Source: Anaerolineales bacterium (GTDB lineage Bacteria > Chloroflexota > Anaerolineae > Anaerolineales > UBA4823). From it: DNA of 9,687 bases. Shown piece after piece: positions 7,818 to 9,687 of the stretch. The stretch covers positions 1 through 9,687 of the forward strand of contig JAOAHK010000057.1 in NCBI GenBank assembly GCA_026415275.1, written 5' to 3'. The notes beneath the pieces were generated by a model. That model saw only the letters and a list, made by a program, of their open reading frames with translations. It searched no databases and was not told the origin of the DNA. The first letter of the stretch is position 1, and each line of letters begins with the position of its first letter. A program made the position numbers and the translations under genes.

Positions 7818-9687
7818 TTAGGGTAAGGTCGTCGCCGGATCACCAAATACAGTATAGGTGACGACCACATCACGAATGCCTTCGTTGGTCAGAGGAATCC
7901 TGGCTAGTGTATCTCGCCACACATCGCCAATCCGCCCTTTTTTCTGCCCTTGATAACTCTCAACGAACGCCTTCCACAAGAAACCTTGGTCATCCGCCAA
8001 GGTCAAACTCGTTGGCGCAATAACCAATATTGCTCCTCCTTTCGGATTCCAGAGCAATGACTCGGTGAGAGACATGACCTCGGGGTGAATGTAGTAACCT
8101 GTTAAACAGGTGAAGTTCAAGACGATGGGATAACTCCCTTGCCCTGTAAGTGCTTGGGCTTCCTGAGCGGTGAAGATTTCATCCTTGCCCCACAAATCGA
8201 TTGCGCCATGGCCAAAATAAGCGATGACTTGATAATCCTGCTGAAAATAGGTTTGAATCTTCTCCTGAAGGTCAGTCTCGCCAGCTTGCGGCAAGAAAAC
8301 ATCCTTGTGTGTTACTATGTCCCAAAGCTCTGTGAAGTCGGTTGCCTCGCGTGAAAAATAGGCTTCATGGGGATCTGCTACCGCCAAAACCGCCTCCGTG
8401 TGAGGCTTCATTCCGCCTTTTTCGTATTCTAAGACTTTGGAAACCCATTGGCGGACTTGCTGTGGCGAACTGGCGGGCAGCCGCCCCACTGCTATCGTTG
8501 GCTGGAACACAGGTTCACTATCGAGAAAATCTAAACCCGGTTGATTCAATATCGAAAACGGGAGTTCTGTGGAGGTTTGTCCGCCGAAGATCGTATCGAC
8601 AAAAAAGGTGGGCAAGCGGTTGGATTCTGCTTTGGTGATGTTTTGGGCAGGGTCATACGTCGCATCTCCCACCAACAAAACATATTGCAATGAGGGATAC
8701 TCTTGGATGGCTTTTGTCAAATATGCTCGGATTGCTTGCGGCTCAGCGAATCCGGAATACCAATCATAGATATCTTCGACCGCTGTCTCAATGGCAAGAC
8801 CTTCTGCTTTACGTAGATCCAGCAAGGGTTTCAAGGGTACTAGAAGTTCCTTTGGACCGATTGCCAAATAAGTAATCTCAGGATCATCTTGCACCTGCAT
8901 CGCATCAGACATGATTAGGCGCAGAGCGGATGGAGTTTGGAAACCTCTTTTATTTGCCCATAGATAACGCTTGAGTTCGCCAGCAACAGGCAATTCCTCT
9001 GCTCTCCCAAGTTGCCGAGGATTTAGCGGGTCATCGACGCTCCAAATCCATAACTCACTACCAAGACTTTCGATTGAGTCTAAATTGAGTGATTCGTCTG
9101 CAAAGAACTTGAACTGAAATGCCTCAGCTAAGGAAGGAAGGATTTGCCAATGGTAAAAATCAATTTTATCTAAATAACTAACTTGGGCAAACACCCCCTC
9201 AAGGTCGGGAATAGATAGAGTAAGTTGATTTTCCCCTTGGCGAAAGTATTCAGCCGGCACAAAAACCTCGACTTGCTGGTAACCCTTTCCATCCCAAGAA
9301 ATCTCTTGGACATAATTATCATTGACTATGACCTGAAGAGCATGATCAGGTTGCACAGGAGCTTCGGTCGCAGAGTAGATCCATAACCGCAAGAAAACCT
9401 CTCCCATTGGAGAGGATTCAAATCTTAAAGTAACCTTTTGTTCCTGTTTGTTGAGCAATTTGTACCAAAACCAATGATCCCCTTCTGCCAAAGATTGGTA
9501 CAAGTTGTTTTGTTCAAGGTAAAAATAGCTTAGTACTGTCCCATGCGGCTGTTTCTCCCAGAGGTTATCAGGTGGAGGTTCAATTTGCCATAATAAAGTG
9601 GGGAGTTCTGGATCAGGAGATAGGGCAAAGGATGATTTCGTTTGGAGCAGAAAAACATTTTCTCTCCAATATGGGCTGCGAGTGGGG
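7818..9687 (-). CDS. C25 family (gingipain-like) cysteine peptidase, 5' end outside window
   Basis: The product resembles gingipain-family (MEROPS C25) cysteine peptidases, usually exported. The frame is open to the right edge: codons upstream of the TTG at 9501-9503 continue without a stop for 61 more residues, so 622 residues are visible and the true start and any signal peptide lie outside. The first half is a beta-rich N-terminal domain (G-D-H-W-F-W-Y-K-L near 9480, later D-H-A-L-Q-V-I-V-N-D). The peptidase domain runs from about 8876 to the stop, with Y-L-A-I-G-P, then V-L-L-V-G-D-A-T-Y-D-P (around 8650-8680). The catalytic His is in F-G-H-G (codon 8208-8210) and the nucleophile is in F-T-C-L-T-G-Y-Y (Cys codon 8106-8108), followed by G-G-A-I-L-V-I-A-P-T. 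It ends at F-G-D-P-A-T-T-L-P, the usual edge of the domain, with no C-terminal sorting domain. The active Cys is the only Cys in the visible part. Cleavage specificity cannot be read from the sequence. Confidence 0.9.
   Translation of the reverse strand, partial: PTRSPYWRENVFLLQTKSSFALSPDPELPTLLWQIEPPPDNLWEKQPHGTVLSYFYLEQNNLYQSLAEGDHWFWYKLLNKQEQKVTLRFESSPMGEVFLRLWIYSATEAPVQPDHALQVIVNDNYVQEISWDGKGYQQVEVFVPAEYFRQGENQLTLSIPDLEGVFAQVSYLDKIDFYHWQILPSLAEAFQFKFFADESLNLDSIESLGSELWIWSVDDPLNPRQLGRAEELPVAGELKRYLWANKRGFQTPSALRLIMSDAMQVQDDPEITYLAIGPKELLVPLKPLLDLRKAEGLAIETAVEDIYDWYSGFAEPQAIRAYLTKAIQEYPSLQYVLLVGDATYDPAQNITKAESNRLPTFFVDTIFGGQTSTELPFSILNQPGLDFLDSEPVFQPTIAVGRLPASSPQQVRQWVSKVLEYEKGGMKPHTEAVLAVADPHEAYFSREATDFTELWDIVTHKDVFLPQAGETDLQEKIQTYFQQDYQVIAYFGHGAIDLWGKDEIFTAQEAQALTGQGSYPIVLNFTCLTGYYIHPEVMSLTESLLWNPKGGAILVIAPTSLTLADDQGFLWKAFVESYQGQKKGRIGDVWRDTLARIPLTNEGIRDVVVTYTVFGDPATTLP

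Noticed and set aside
8139..8875. Several + strand open frames antisense to the C25 peptidase
   Set aside because: They are short, mutually overlapping and lack any family resemblance, while the opposite strand holds the conserved catalytic motifs.
9501..9503. TTG as the start of the C25 peptidase
   Set aside because: The frame stays open with sensible codons to the window edge, no ribosome binding site precedes it, and the N-terminal beta domain begins upstream.

Overview
The window is completely protein-coding apart from short spacers. It contains four genes: two run off the window edges and two are complete. Moderate GC, the gene content (a gingipain-type C25 peptidase, a very large alpha-2-macroglobulin, a DUF309 protein and a class A penicillin-binding protein) and a membrane-anchored rather than lipid-anchored macroglobulin suggest an environmental bacterium, most plausibly an Anaerolineae-like member of the Chloroflexota. 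That assignment is inference from gene style; there is no rRNA or other marker here to prove it.

Layout. From the left edge to 1549 on the + strand lies the 3' part of a PBP1C-type peptidoglycan synthase: the whole transpeptidase domain and its C-terminal beta domain. Converging on it, and overlapping it by 9 bp at the 3' ends, is a minus-strand gene (1541-7267) for a 1908-residue alpha-2-macroglobulin with an N-terminal membrane anchor, three Ig-like Big_5 domains, the MG domains, a glycine-rich bait region and a CLEQ thioester. A 93-bp spacer with a good Shine-Dalgarno and a 14-bp AT-rich palindrome separates it from a small DUF309 gene (7361-7792, minus). A 25-bp gap then leads to a C25 (gingipain family) cysteine peptidase, also minus, whose stop is at 7818 and whose 5' end lies beyond the right edge. 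The three minus-strand genes would be transcribed in the order C25 peptidase, DUF309, macroglobulin.

How they fit together. In E. coli and many other bacteria the genes for bacterial alpha-2-macroglobulin (yfhM) and PBP1C (pbpC) are neighbours. The usual model is that the macroglobulin traps proteases entering through a damaged envelope while PBP1C helps repair the wall. Here the pairing is kept but the genes converge. The added point of interest is a probable secreted cysteine protease on the same strand as the protease trap, with an uncharacterised DUF309 protein between them. No mobile elements, RNA genes, CRISPR arrays or convincing terminators were seen, and no stretch over 300 bases lacks a gene.
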